A stretch of DNA of 64,000 nucleotides from Prorocentrum cordatum (GCA_963575745.1 CAUYUJ010001403.1:292501-356500); one strand, 5' to 3'. Numbered from the stretch's first letter, positions 32,791 to 44,917 are shown. Notes: generated from the sequence alone by a model not told the origin. A program made the numbers and translations.

Positions 32791-34340
32791 AAGACGCCTA
32801 TGGCGAATCACCGCCGCCCCCCGCTTTTTTGGAAGCGCCTATGTGGCCGGACGTTGAGGCCAGACCTGCCAAGCTATCGGACCATGTGTTCCTCGAATCG
32901 GTTTGGAAAGCCTTCGGGGAACACGTGGGCATCTTGAAGGTCATCTTGGCCGCCTGGAGGCCATTTTCACCCGTTCCGGCCTTCTTGGAGGACGTCTTGG
33001 AGGGCTCTTGGGCCATCTTGGAGGCCATCTTGAGCGTCTTGGAGGCCTCGTGGGCCGACTTCGGGGCCTCTTGGGGCCGTCTTGGGCCTCTTTCTGCGAT
33101 CTTTGGGGGCACTTGGGCCGTCTCGGGCCGTCGGAAGGCCGAACAAAAAGCAAATGCCACAATCCTTCAAAAACTCATTGGCCTTTTTCGAGCCTCCCTG
33201 GAGGCCCTCTTGGAGGCCTCTTGGGCCGTCTTGGGCCATCTTAGTGCCATCTTCGGCCGTCTTGGTGGGTCCCTGACACGTCCGACGCCGTCGGAAGCCG
33301 TTTGGGGGGCCTCTCTGAGCCGACTTGGGGCCCTCTTGGAATGCTCGAGGGCCGTCTTGGAGGCCATCTTGAGCTTCTTAACAGCTTCCTGGGCCGTCTT
33401 GGGGCCTCTTAGGATCGTCTTGAGGGCCTCTTGGGCCGTTCTGGTGCCATCTTGGAGGCATATTGGGCGATCCTTGGGCGCTCGTGGGCCGTATCGGGCC
33501 GTAGGAAGGCAGAATAAGAAGCAAATGTCAAATTCCTTCGAACACCAAAGGAAAATCAGTGTTTGGGGGATTTGTCTGGCCTGCCTGGAGGACCTCTTGG
33601 AGGCCTCTTGGGCGGGCTTGGACCAGCTTCGAGCCAACTTCAGCCATCTTGGTGGGCTCCTGGCCCGTCGGACGCCGTCGGAAGCCATTTGGGGGCCTTT
33701 CTGAGCCGACTTGGGGCCTTCTTGGGGTGCTCCAGGGCCGTCTTAGATGCCATCTTGGGCGTCTTGGAGGACTCCTGGGTCGTCTTTGTGCCCTCTTGGG
33801 GCCGTCTTGGGGGCCCCTGGGGCAGTCCTGAGGCCATCTTGGAGGCCTCTTGGGCGCGGTGGGGGCGATCTTGGGGGCCTCTTGGGCCGTTTTGGGTCGT
33901 CGGAAAGCCGAGAAGAAGCGAATGTCAACATCCTCCAAACACCTAAGGAAAATCAATGATAGTGGTCTCTTCGGGCCCTCCTGGAGGACCTCTTGGAGTC
34001 CTCTTGGGTCGTCTTGGAGGCCTCTGGGGGGGCCTCTTGGGCCGTCTTGGGCCGTCTTGGACTCTCTTGGGCCGTCTTGGAGGCCGTCTTGGACCATCTT
34101 GGGCGAACTTGGAGGCCATCTTGGACCCTCTTGGAGCCCATCTTGGGCCAACGTGGACATCTTGGAGGCCATCTTGAGCCGTCTTGGAGGATTGTTCCGC
34201 ACTTGAGGTCCTTGCCGGGTGGCCAGCTGGCGGGACGCGCCGAAGCCCCAGGGGGAGTTCTTTTGGAAAAAAACAAAACCAAAACCGATAGGGTTTAGCA
34301 CGCCAGGCTCCCCTGCGATGAATCGACAGGGGGCGGAGGA
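32790..34340 (+). repeat. Composite CTTGG unit, copy 2
   Basis: Head (GAATCACCGCCGCCCCCCGC at 32803), GGGGAACACGTGGGCATC (32917), array with several CGTCGGAAGGCCGAA linkers each followed by AGCAAATGCCA and a CCTTCAAA string, tail at 34245. Long false ORFs span it. Confidence 0.87.
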
Positions 34341-35860
34341 TATCGAAGATGCATACGGCGAATCACCGCCGCCCCCTGCCATTTTGGAAGCATGTGGCCG
34401 AACGTTGAGGCCCGACCTGCCAAGCTATCGGACCATGTGTTCCCCGAATCGGTTTGGAAAGCCTTCGGGGAACACGTGGGCATCTTGAAGGTCATCTTGG
34501 CCTGGAGACCATTTTGACCCTTTCGGGCCTTCTTGGAGGACGTCTTGGAGGGCTCTTGGGCCGCGCTGGAGGCCATCTTGAGCGTCTTGGAGGCCCCTTC
34601 GGCCGTCTTCGTTGCCTCTTGGGGCCGTCTTGGGCTTCTTGGGCGATCTTTGGGGGCACTTGGGCCGTCTCGGGCCGTCGGAAGGCCCGAAAAAAAGCAA
34701 ATGCCACAATCCTTCATAGGAAATCGATGATTTTGGTTGTTTCGGGACTTCCTGAAGGCCCTCTTGGAGGCCTCTTGGGCCGTCTTGGGCCATCTTCGAG
34801 CCAACTTCAGCCATCTTGGTGGGCCCCTGGCCCGTCCGACGCCGTCGGAAGTCGTTTGGGGGGCCTCTGTGAGCCGACTTGGGGCCCTCTTGGAATGCTC
34901 CAGGGCCGTCTTGGAGGCCATCTTGGGCGTCTTGGAGGCCTCTTGGGTCGTCTTTGTGCCCTCTTGGGGCCGTCTTGGGGGCCTCTTGGGGCCGTCTTGG
35001 GGGCCTCTTGGGCCGTTCTGGTGCCATCTTGGAGGCATATTGGGCGATCGTTGGGCGATCTTTTGGCTCGTGGGCCGTATCGGGCCGTCGGAAGGCCGAA
35101 CCGAAGCAAATGTCAACATCCTTCACAAACCCAAGGGAAGTCAGTATTTTGGGCATTTCCTGGCCTTTCTGGAGGCCCTCTTAGAGGCCTCTTGGGCCGT
35201 CTTGTGCCAGCTTCGAGCTAACTTCGGCCATCTTGGTTGGCTCCGGGCCCGTCTGACGCCGTCGGAAGCCGTTCGGGGGGCCTTTCTGGGCCGACTCTGG
35301 GTCCTCTTGGGGTGCTCCAGGGCTGTCTTAGAGGCCATCTTGGGCGTCTTGGAGGCCTCTTGGGTCGTCTTTGTTCCCTCTGGGGGCCGTCTTGGGGGCC
35401 TCTGGGGCAGTCCTGAGGCCATCTTGGAGGCCTCTTGGGCGCGGTGGGGGCGATCTTGGGGGCCTCTTAGGCCGTCTTGGGTCGTCGGAAAGCCGAGAAG
35501 GAGCGAATGCCAAAATCCTCCAAACACATGAGGGAAATCAATAATTTTGGCCCCGGCCATCCTGGAGGACCTCTTGGAGGCCCCTTGGGCCGTCTTGGAG
35601 GCCGTCTTGGACCATCTTGGGCGAACTTGGAGGCCATCTTGGACCCTCTTGGAGGCCATCTTGGGCCAACGTGGACATCTTGGAGGCCATCTTGAGCTGT
35701 CTTGGAGGATATTTCCGCTATTGAGGTCCTTTCCGGGACCCCGGCGGGACGGGCCGAAGCCCCAGGGGGAGTTCTTTTGGAAAACGAGCCAAAACCAAAA
35801 CCGAGAGGATTCAGCACGCCAGGCACCCCTGCGATGAATCGACTGGGGGCGGCGGATGAC
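34340..35860 (+). repeat. Composite CTTGG unit, copy 3, tandem to copy 2
   Basis: Same module order as copy 2, with head at 34360 and tail CCCCAGGGGGAGTTCTTTTG at 35760. The head-to-tail arrangement shows amplification of the whole 1.5 kb unit, not only of the short repeats. Confidence 0.87.
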
Positions 35861-35969
35861 GGAAAGTGCGCGTAGCGTGAGACCCGTCAGTCGGAAGAAA
35901 TAAAATTAGTGGGAGTTTGAGGGGGGTGGCATCTGCATTGCAGGGTCTAGAGGGCCAGCCCGTTTCCCT

Positions 35970-36165
35970 GCTGGGAAAATCGGGTGCTTTATTGGCCCGC
36001 CCGTTTTCCTGTTAACGGACCGTTGACAGGGAAATTGCAGGCTCGGGCACCCCTTTTCCTTGTTAACGGAGCCCTTAGGCGGGAAAATCGGGTGCTTAAC
36101 AGGGAATATCAGGTGACGGACGCGTTATTCCCTGTTAGCGGACCGTTAACAGGGAAATTGCACGC
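35970..36165. repeat. TTCCCTGTTAACGG palindrome repeats, about 124 bp apart
   Basis: Near-perfect 29 bp palindrome at 36128-36156 (TTCCCTGTTA...TAACAGGGAA) and a similar one at about 36005-36033; a third, broken, lies between them near 36055-36105. Confidence 0.75.
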
Positions 36166-36179
36166 TCAGGTCCGATGCC

Positions 36180-36370
36180 GGCAACGTAAATATCTCTGAA
36201 CACCGCGGCTCCCAAGAGCGAGCAGTGACGTAAACAAGCTGATAAGACCAAGGTTCCCAACAGAGAGCGGTGACGTAACAAGTTCTTGACACAAGGGCCC
36301 GAAACGGGCGGCAACGTAAGCTCCGCGCAAACTCCGCGTAGGTTTCACGTAAGCGCGTAAAGTCCTCGTC
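36180..36370. repeat. AGYGACGTAA repeats
   Basis: GCAGTGACGTAAACAAG (36221), GCGGTGACGTAACAAG (36268), GCGGCAACGTAAG (36307). Weak units of 40-50 bases; no gene seen. Confidence 0.45.
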
Positions 36371-37410
36371 AACTTGAGGTACCTTCAAGACAGCCCATGC
36401 GAGGCCAAGCGCCCTCCAAGACGGTCCAAGATGCCTCCAAGACGACCAAAGAGGCCAGAGGCCCGTAAGATCGCCCCAAGATGGCCCATTATACCCCCAA
36501 GACGGCAATTTTCCTCCCCCTCCTCCTCCTCCAGTGTGCGTGTCGCTGCTGCTGTTGAGATCTCTCAGCCTGGGAGGGCCTCCGTGGGCCGTGGACGATG
36601 GCTCGAGGTGCCCGAGATCGGCAATGATTCGATTGACTTGCACAATGAGCATGAGCCACGGTGAGCTCATGTCACAAAGCAGTTCAGGGGTTGAAAGGTC
36701 GTGTGCCTGAAGAAAATCAAAAAAACATACCTCCAAGACGGCCCCAAGACGTGTTCGAACATCTGCGCGTATGCAGACGGCTGCAACGGCCTCAAGACGG
36801 CGTAGAGAGGCCCAGACAGGCCCGAGGACGGCCCAAGCGCGATCCAGATAGCCCACGACGGCCTCAATACGATTCAAGAGGTCTCCAAGACCCCCCCCTT
36901 TGAGCACCGATGGGCGGTCTAAGCGGGAAAGAAACGAAAGCATGGCTTTCGCCGCCCGGTGGGGCACCCTTGGCCCCGCCCTACCTGCATAAGCTCCTCG
37001 CCAGCTTAAAGCATCTCCAAGACGGCGTGAGAGAGGCCCAGACGGGACCGAAGACGGCCCACGAGCGATCCAAGATAGCCCAAGATGGTCTCAGCACAGC
37101 CCAAGAAGCCTCCAAGACACCCCAAGCGGCACCCGAGAGGACCCCCAAAAGTGCTGAAGGACGAATAATCCATTGTTGCCTTTAGATTTGTGAAGGTTTT
37201 CCAGATTCTCACCTTTTCGGGCAAGAACGGCCCGATACAGCTCCAGAGCCCCCCGAGATTGTGCCATGACGGCCCGAGAGGCTCCCAAGAGAGCCTGAGG
37301 ACGGTCCAGAAGGGCCCCAAGAGGGCCTAAGAGGGCCTAAGAGAGCCACAAGACTGCCCAAGGATGACCTGGGAGACGCCCAAGATGCTCCCAAGAGACA
37401 ACATATCGTC
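36370..37410 (-). repeat. CTTGG-type array in reverse orientation
   Basis: CCAAGACGGCC, CCAAGATGGCC and CCCAAGAGGGCC units on +, so the repeat reads on -. Interrupted by CTC (36515-36530) and unique stretches. Confidence 0.85.
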
Positions 37411-37679
37411 GCCATCATCATCAACAGTATTATCTGAATCTTCATTCGTGTTTTATCGCGCTCCAGTGCCTTCCCAAGATACCAACACGCCCTGGTTCCC
37501 CCTCAAGAGGCCTCCTGCAGCTTCGAGATAGACCTAGAGGGCGCCCAATATGCCACCAAAATGCCCCAAGAGAGCCTCCAGACGGGGAGACAGAGAGAAA
37601 GAACGGGCAAGCCAGCGACATCTCGCGTTCTGAAAGTAGATGCGCTTTCCGTCCCCGTGCCAAGCAGGTCGAATGGCCT

Positions 37680-38360
37680 GCGGCCCATCCCGCCACCGTG
37701 CTTGAATTGTTGGTGTGAAGCCTACTGGACTGGATGTTCGTTGGGATCTCGTGGGAGGCCTCTCGGGGGCCTCTTGGAGGCAGTTTGGACGCCTCTTTGG
37801 GGCCATGTTGGGTCATATTGGGGCCTCTTTTGGGTCTATTGGGGGCCTCTAGCGCCTCTTGGAGCCTCCTGGGGGCCTCTTGGGGCGGAAGGGTTGGACT
37901 TTTGGTTCGTGTTTCTTCTCTTGGGTCCCGTTGGGGATCGTCTTGGGCCCTCGTGGGCCGTTTAAGGCGCCTCTTGGGCCGCATCGGGACACTATTGGGC
38001 CGTTTCGGGGCCCTCTTGGAGGCCTCTTGGGCGCACCGGGAAGCGCTTGGGAGCGCCTGGGAGCGCCTGGGACCGCCTGGGACCGCCTGGGAGCGGCTGG
38101 GAGCGCCTGGGAGCGTCGGGAAGCCGAAAAGGCGAGAAAGCCAAACACCGTCAACAACCCATGGAAAATCAATGACTTTGGCCTTTTGAGGCCCTCTTGG
38201 GAGGCCTATTGGAGGCCTCTTGAGCACCTCTTGGTCCGTCTGGGGGCCATCTTGAGCGAATTGGAGCGATGGTTCGGCGACTCGTGGCCCTCTTGGACCG
38301 TCTGAGGGGCCTCTTCGGACCCTCTTGGCCTGTCTTTGGGCCCTCGTGGGGCCCCAAAAA
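37680..38360 (+). repeat. CTTGG-type array, forward
   Basis: Starts with GGCCCATCCCGCCACCGTG (37682). Contains a GGGAGCGCCT decamer run at 38040-38120 and a GTCGGGAAGCCGAAAAGGC linker. Confidence 0.83.
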
Positions 38361-38537
38361 TCAGGCAAGGAGACGCGCTGGAGCCCAGAGGGCACGCGAC
38401 AAGCCCCGCTAGATTTCTGAATTTGGGGTCCGGGCCCCTTTACTCTCAGAGGTGAGGATTGAGGCTCCAGGGATTAGGCAAAGGACCCGAGGACACGCCC
38501 ACTTGGTGCCCAGAGGCAAGGCGACAGATGTTTATCC

Positions 38538-39350
38538 ATGTCCACTCCGCCTCGCCATTTTGCCGCCACTTCTCAGAAAGTCCAAGACGCAGTGGTTATG
38601 GATACACATCTGGCCCGCACCCGAGACATCCCGCGCAAAGGATGTCGTCGGGACTGCCTGGTTGTGACCTTCAATGCTAGTGTTCGGGCTTCGCCACAGG
38701 TGTCCCTGGCCCAAGGTGTCCCCAGGATTCTTGGGGGAGGCCCAGATGGCCTCCAGAGCGCCCCCACGCGCCTCAGAGGGCCCCATCGGGGCTCCGAGCG
38801 GGCGCGCAAGGCTGGGCACATCATCACGACGCCTCATCTCGGGGCGGGCCGCGCCGTCTCGGTGCGGCGCCCGCACGGGTGTGGAGCGCTTCAGGGGCCC
38901 AGGGCCCGCGGCAGTCTCCCAGAGGCCCCGGCAGGCAGCGGAGACGAGGCCTCTGCACACGAGGCTGGGCGGTGCCACGCGGTGGCAGACGCGAGGGCCC
39001 GCGCCGCCGTGCCAGGGCCTGCCTCGAATCACACACGGGCTTTACTCCGAGCGATCCCCGCCCCAGGAACGCGAGACGGGATGCCTCGGGAGCACCGGCA
39101 CGCGTGGCCTGGCGGCCGCAGCATGCAGTCGTCGCTCGCCGAAGGCGCGAGGCGGGACACACCCAGGGAGCACCGGCCCGCTTTGGGCCCAGGGGCCGCG
39201 GAGTGCAGAGCGTTCGAGGCGGGCCGGCCCAACCTGCCGGGTGGGGATACAGTACAAGCAGAAGTTTTCGGAGGTCCGCGCCAATTTCTCGTGTCAGCGC
39301 CAGACCCCAGCTCCCTGGCGCGCATAGCGCGCACAGCGCGCCAGGGCTAG
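38538..39350 (+). other. Long GC-rich open frame, coding status doubtful
   Basis: A 270-codon + frame (MSTPPRHFAATSQKVQDAVV...) spans very GC-rich DNA with an internal duplication of about 80-90 bases (GGGAGCACCGGC near 39088 and 39168). All three + frames and two - frames are long here, as expected from GC-rich DNA with few stops. No motif is recognised. Confidence 0.15.
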
Positions 39351-39359
39351 CGCCAGAGG

Positions 39360-40058
39360 CGCCGCCACAAGCTGTCCAGCGCCGATCCGAGAAATACGCA
39401 GGTACTTCCAGAAGTTTCTGTTCATGCAGTTTGGTTTTCTTCTACTACTTCACCCGCGCAGGGCACCACCATTACGTGTGATGTCGCGGATCCTGTAACA
39501 CCCGCCCAGCCGTAGCTATGATGTGTGCCCGCCGGATCACGTTTACCGATCACAGAGACCAGAGGAAGGGGTGGCAGCAATGAGAAGGGATGAGTAGTGA
39601 AAGAAGCCAGAGCAAGGAGGAGTGACGAGGCGAGCGAAGGTGAGGAGGAGAGGAAAGAGCAAGAACAAATACAGTCCACCCGCATAGTAAGTACGAGCAA
39701 CTATCCAGGGTCACCCTTGCATCCTTCCCTTCCTCGGCTCATCCATGGCCGCCTCCGCTGGCCGCGCCCCGCTCGCAAAGTCTCGACATGGCCTTCCAAG
39801 CTTGCATCCTTATCGTGCGTTTTTATTTTATGAGGCGGTCATGTCGGAGACTTCAGAGCAGGCGCCCAGGCGTGCTACAGCGGAGAAGCCACGGCACTCA
39901 AGTGTTGCAGCCAGTGGGCGTTTGCGGATGCGACGGCGACGGGGGATCGGCATCAGCCTTTGCAGCTGAGCCACGGCGAGCTCTTTTCGGGAAACTGGCC
40001 CGCAGGAGGAGGAGGAGGAGGAGGAGGAGGAGGAGCAGGACGAATGGGACCAGCATGG
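39360..40058. other. No certain gene; purine-rich patch and GGA run
   Basis: GAGCAAGGAGGAGTGACGAG-type sequence at 39570-39670 and GGA run at 40004-40035. Frames give no recognised protein. Confidence 0.4.
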
Positions 40059-40059
40059 G

Positions 40060-40570
40060 CTGGCATGTTGGGGCCTCTTGGGGCCTCTCTTGGGACCTCT
40101 TGGGACCTCTTGGGCGCCTCTCGGGGGCCTCTTAGAAACTGTCGGGGCCTCTTGGGGGAACTGTGGACTGTCTCAGGGCGCTTTTGCCCAGACTGGCGAC
40201 TCCAGAGGCTGTCTTGGGGGCCTCTCTAGGCCGTATTGGGATGCTCTGGGGCCGTCTTGGACCTTGGAGGATTTTGGGCCCTCTGGGAGCCGTCTCGGGG
40301 GCTGTAGGGCGCTCTTGGGGCCGTCCTGGTGCTCTCTTGGGCTCTTCCTGGGGCTCTCTTGTGCCATTTTTGGGACCACCGCGGGGCCCCGGAGGCCCAT
40401 CAGAAGCGAAAAGGCGATGCCACAACATCATTGGTTTCCCGCCCGTGTTTGGAGGTTGGCCTCTTGGATGCATCCTGGGAGGCTCCGATGGCACTTGGAG
40501 CTGTCCTGGGGCGGCCTGGGGGCCTCTTCGCAGCATCTCGACGGCTATCTGGAGCCGTCTTGGGCAATCT
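40060..40570 (+). repeat. CTTGG-type array, forward
   Basis: Follows a GGA run (40004-40035). Units TTGGGGCCTCTTGGGACCT; linker CATCAGAAGCGAAAAGGCG at 40399. Confidence 0.8.
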
Positions 40571-41425
40571 TCTGCTTGCATGGAACCCCCATGCCTCCTC
40601 CTCCTGTCTCTCGGACATCCGCTGCAGAGTTGTCGCGCCCTTCCCTGCAAAAACCCTTCAGGGAGCGCGCGGTAAAGTCAGGCAGACCGAGCAGCTTAGG
40701 AGGTGCGAAGAGAAACAGGCAAGTGGAACAGCTTGCGAGGGGGTAGACCATTAGGCCTGCAGGCGTCAGCAAGGTGTTCCCCTCCCTCCACCTGCTCCCC
40801 CTCTTTCTCGTCCCTCCTTCTTCCCTCGCCCACGTCCCCAGCGGGGCCTTCCCCGCTGACAGTGCTGCGCTCGCGGTCGTTAGCTGCATGCGCTCGCCCT
40901 AGGCTGTGCGGTCTTCAGCCGAAATGTTCGAGCAGCTGTCGAGTGGATTCGGTCTGTTTGGCATCGGGCGGCCCAGCTTCCATGTCCTCCAGACGGGCCT
41001 GCGAGCAATGCGTCTCGCTGCTGTGGAGAGACTGGCGGCCCCCTACTGATGACCCTCCCGCTCTTCGTCTTTTTCGCGTTATCAGTATTGTCGTTACTAT
41101 GATTGTCCGTACTATTCGTATCGCTATTATTAGTTTATTCGCAGCATGTTTGTTGTTATTATTGCCAATGTGTTTCTAATTAGTTGTATTATGTTTGCTT
41201 TTCTTATCTTCCTCATTCTCATTCCAACGCTGCGGGCGGCTGTCGAGCGTTTCGCGGAGACGCCCGCAGCCGCACCGCTTGGCGAGCACTGTCCAGACAG
41301 CGCCCAGGGCGGCGTGCGGCGGCGGGTGGCGGCCGGCTGTACGGCCAGCGGCGGCAGCGGCAAGCAGCAGCCGCACGCAGGCGTTCGCTCGGCGACTCGG
41401 ACGGACGAGAGAGGGGCGACGATCT
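40570..41425. other. No certain gene
   Basis: Includes a CCCTCC-rich patch (40770-40850) and an ATT/GTT-rich patch (41085-41215) with unusually low GC for this window. A + frame at 41146 begins hydrophobic (MFVVIIANVFLISCIMFAFL) but this reflects the T-rich patch. Confidence 0.35.
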
Positions 41426-41428
41426 GGC

Positions 41429-43338
41429 TCAAGCTCGTTCACTCGCTCGAAGGATGGAGGAGGGAGAAGGGTGTCCCCGAGGCAAGGGGTGCGCATCGGC
41501 GCTAGGGGTCGGCGGTGCGACCAGGACCACCACACCCATCCCACACAGCTCCGCCTCACACAGCGCCCGCTGCGCGGAGTGCCATGCCCTCCGACTTGAG
41601 GCAACCACCTGCGCCCTGGGAGGAGACGGGTCCACGGGCCACAAATAAGCCCAGTCGTCCCCAGGGAGGCTTTTCCCGGCAGGATCGTCGGACCACGAGA
41701 GCTTCCCCTCCCAGAGGCTCACTAAAAGAATAGCTGCTGCTATTTCGGGCCCGGTTAGGTGAATCTCGCATACTCCTGGCATGTTGGCTGCCAGAAGTGT
41801 GCGCTCCACCTTACTTGTCGGGCCCCGCTCAGCTGCCCTGAACTCCAGGATCTGGCGGGACGCCAGATTCCAAAGCTCCACGACCTCGCCGTGCTATCCT
41901 ACAGCGGGCCTCATCTCCAGCGCGGAGGGTACGCCCGGCCCGCGAGCTGGATGCCCTCCCTCGTGGCGCGGTTCTCATGCAGCATCCGCCTCCTCAGCTT
42001 CGGCTTGGCCGTCAAGCATCCCTTCGGGCCTGCAGCGGCCCTGCCGTCAGCGGTGTTCAAGCAGCTCGGCGGCACCACGATGACCACGGCGACGGTGCCG
42101 CTGTCGATCTCGCGGCACCACCTCTCGACGGCGTCAGAGCCCAGGTGGACGAAAGCGATGACGAGGTTGCCGCAGTCCAGCTCTGTGCCTTCGACGCTCG
42201 CCATGTCCGTCTCCAGCATGCTGACGTAGTGTGGTCCGTCCTCTTGTCCGTCGTGGCGTAGATCACGTACGGCTGCTCGTACTTGCTCATGCCAGGAATC
42301 TCCCATCTCCTGTCCGTCCATGGTGGCCTCGCTGGTACTGTGGGGATCGGGATGTCGTCGCTGTCGCTGCCTCCAGGTCCCTCGCGCACGGTATCCTCAG
42401 CATCACCTGTCTCCATCTCCGCTTCGGTAGTCTTCAGTGTCTTGCATGGTGCTAGCGCTCTCTCCGCTCTGTGCCCGCTGTGCTTCAGCTTGTGGATGTC
42501 AGTCGCGTTCTTCTCGTATGTTTCCATCGCCTTCGCGTATTCCATTGGGTCTGTATTGGCTTTATACCACTTCAAGCATGGCTTGCAGTTGTGTCGCAAA
42601 TGTATTAGCGGTCTAGGCCGCGTTCCAAAGTCTTTGTTGTGTACCTCGCATACTGCTGCCCTTGCGAACTTCTGCGCGGAGTCGATCGGCACATGCTTAT
42701 TTCTGTCTCTTTCACGCCCCTGTGTCCTCCGCAATCCAGCCGCATACATAACACATGTATTGATGTCGCTCTGCATGTTCCTGCCACGGTTTGGCCGCAT
42801 TTCATTTGTATATATGATCCATCTTTCTTCTCCATTTGCTCTCGTTGGCGTCGTCGACGTCGTTGCCGAGCTGCTTGCACCGAGCGCCTCGGCACATTCA
42901 TTCGTACATTTTGCCGTCCTCTCGTATCGTCTGAATCCAATCGTCCAGTCTTTGTGCCCGCTCCTCCTCCTCCTCCTCCTGCGCGTGGATGCCCACCCAG
43001 TCCACTTCGTGATCGACCATTTGGTCCCACGTCTCTTGTCGATTTCCCTTTCTAAAAAGGAGATAGGTTCTACAATCCTCCACCCCCCTGGACTTATCGA
43101 TTCCCCGGGAACATGCGAACACACAGATGATTCTCACACAATGTCTATCCGACCTTTGGATGCAGAATCTTTCAGCCAGGCCGGTATCGGTCCCTCCCCC
43201 GTCTCCGTGCACAATAATATTATACGGGGGCATTTTTTGTTCTAACATAACTCTTGTTCGCGAACCCCTTTTGATCATGACTATGCGGGGCACACTCGCG
43301 CGGCCGCTGCGCGCGCATGTCGAAACCCTTCCAAGCAC
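41429..43338 (-). pseudogene. Interrupted coding region, unrecognised protein with Cys/His motif
   Basis: Seen: protein-like sequence on the minus strand passes through four overlapping frames, read from high to low coordinates: 43338-42898 (ends ...DDWIQTIREDGKMYE after an EEEEEE run), 43124-42057 (IYTNEMRPNRGRNM, then CEVHNK...HLRHNCKPCLKWY and an acidic stretch SDSDDIPIP), 42321-41911 (MASVEGTELDCGNLVIAFVH...) and 41881-41429 (LASRQILEFRAAERG). Each shift falls where the previous frame turns into low complexity, which suggests indels or unrecognised introns. The spacing of C, H, H and CxxC resembles a zinc-binding knuckle, but no family is recognised. It could be a live gene with introns or a decayed retroelement accessory protein. 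Confidence 0.4.
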
Positions 43339-44035
43339 AATGTGTTTTCAACCATTTCAACATCCCGTCTCAAGAACACCTATGTAAACATACGACTGTC
43401 TCACCCAACAATTATGAAACATCTGCCCGCGCGCTCTTGCCGAATCCTTCAAAAAGCCGTGGTTTTTCAACATTCTCATAAACATGCTACCAACCGGGCT
43501 TTGCGCGCGCGCATGTCGAAATCGTTCGAATCACCTTGCGCGCGTGCTGGGGGAACACGATCCGTGTCAAATAACAGCATGCAGGCCACTCTCGCGCGTC
43601 GACCACGCGCGCATGTCGAACTCCTTCCCAAACCTTCATCACCGACGCGAGGACGCCGTCATCGTCGCCGGCGTGATCAGCATCGGTGCCGTCACTGGCT
43701 GTGCCGTCGTCGTTGTCAACATCGTTACCAGCATCGTTACTATCACCATCGTGTTTACTGTTGTCGACGTTGCCATGATACCGCGCCCGCCCAAATCGCC
43801 GACTTGCACTGAAGTGCCCGCTAGGACGTGCCGAGTGGTCAGCGCCACCGCGTTCGCGTCGGTCGCGCCAAACTAGCTGGCCGCTGCGCGCGCGAGCATG
43901 CGCGGGTTAGCGCGGCCGCAGAGATGCACCAGCCAACACCAAGCACTCATCGCTATCGCTTCCGCATGGGGTGTGCAAACCAAGTTGCGGGTGGGTGGGT
44001 GCGATGTTTGCGCGAGCGGTAGAGTAGACAACAAC
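43280..44035. repeat. Dispersed repeat family R1, copy 2
   Basis: Matches 9680-10610 in order and orientation: GCGCGCATGTCGAA segments, GGCGTGATCAGCATCGG at 43671, TGGCCGCTGCGCGCGCGAG near 43879 and GATGCACCAGCCAACACCAA near 43922. The translated tract is DAVIVAGVISIGAVTG...MIPRPPKSPTCTEVPAR. Confidence 0.65.
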
Positions 44036-44344
44036 CTCAAGTTGAGCACTGGTGGTAGATATCATCAAGTATCTTGCGTATCAATGGTGCGTCATTGTGA
44101 ATGATTGCATTCAGGAAACGCAGGCGGCGGTATCGCAACAGTGTGTCGACGTCCCCTGCACCTGCTTTCGCCAATATTTGTTGTTTTGTGTCGACACTTG
44201 TTGTCTGACGTCCTTCGGCCTGGTCTTCAAGTCGACTGCCTGTTTTTGTATGCCGTCTCGGCGATCTTCTTCACCGAGGCTGACGTCGGGGGCTATAGTT
44301 CGCGTTGTCATAGTAGCGTCCTTCGCGCTTACCTTCGGGTTCAT

Positions 44345-44908
44345 TCACAGATTCGGGGAAAAAAAACGCGCCTCCTGAGTGTGGCAATGGGCTCGCTGTT
44401 GCAATTTTGGCCTCCAGTTGCAATCTCCAGCCTGCTGAACCCCAAGATGCTTGCAGCATGCCACCATTGTCGCCGCCGCATCGATCTCCTCGATCCGTAC
44501 TTGTGCCCCCCTCCTCCGTCTGGTTCTTCTGCTATGTGGGAGCCAGCCAGGTGTAGAATGGTTGAGCATCGTCACGCGCATTGGCGCGAAGACCCTGATG
44601 ATGTGCTCCTGACCCTGTTGTCCTCAATGACCGTGGGGATCGCCGTATCGTCCATGTAGCTGGAATCTGCGACCTCCGTCTCCACGTCCTCCCTCGCTGA
44701 AAAGATCCTGTCCACCTCGTCGGCCACCCTGTGGAGCACGCCCATCTTGCTGAGGCCTTCGTTGATCTCGTCCAGTGGCTTCCTGTACATGATGTTGAAA
44801 GAAGCAGTTCGCCGTGGAGCTCCCTGGTCGCGAACGTCTCTTTGCCACTGCCGCGTAGTCAGTACTTGTCGGATGGTACCACGTCGCTCTGCTCGGTTCG
44901 GACAGCAT
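44345..44908 (-). pseudogene. Reverse transcriptase fragment with intact YMDD box
   Basis: Seen on the minus strand: STDYAAVAKRRSRPGSSTAN (RPGxxxAD-type box, about 44822-44875), then a one-base shift to FNIMYRKPLDEINEGLSKMG, then ADSSYMDDTAIPTVI with YMDD at 44658-44647, then after another shift CKHLGVQQAGDCNWRPKLQQ (the YLG box) near 44400-44450. Order and spacing fit a non-LTR reverse transcriptase. The 5' side stops at a CTC tract (44920-44975). Frameshifts make it inactive although the YMDD residues remain. Its family is different from the CAGD copy a kilobase away. Confidence 0.72.
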
Positions 44909-44917
44909 AGCTCTTCT

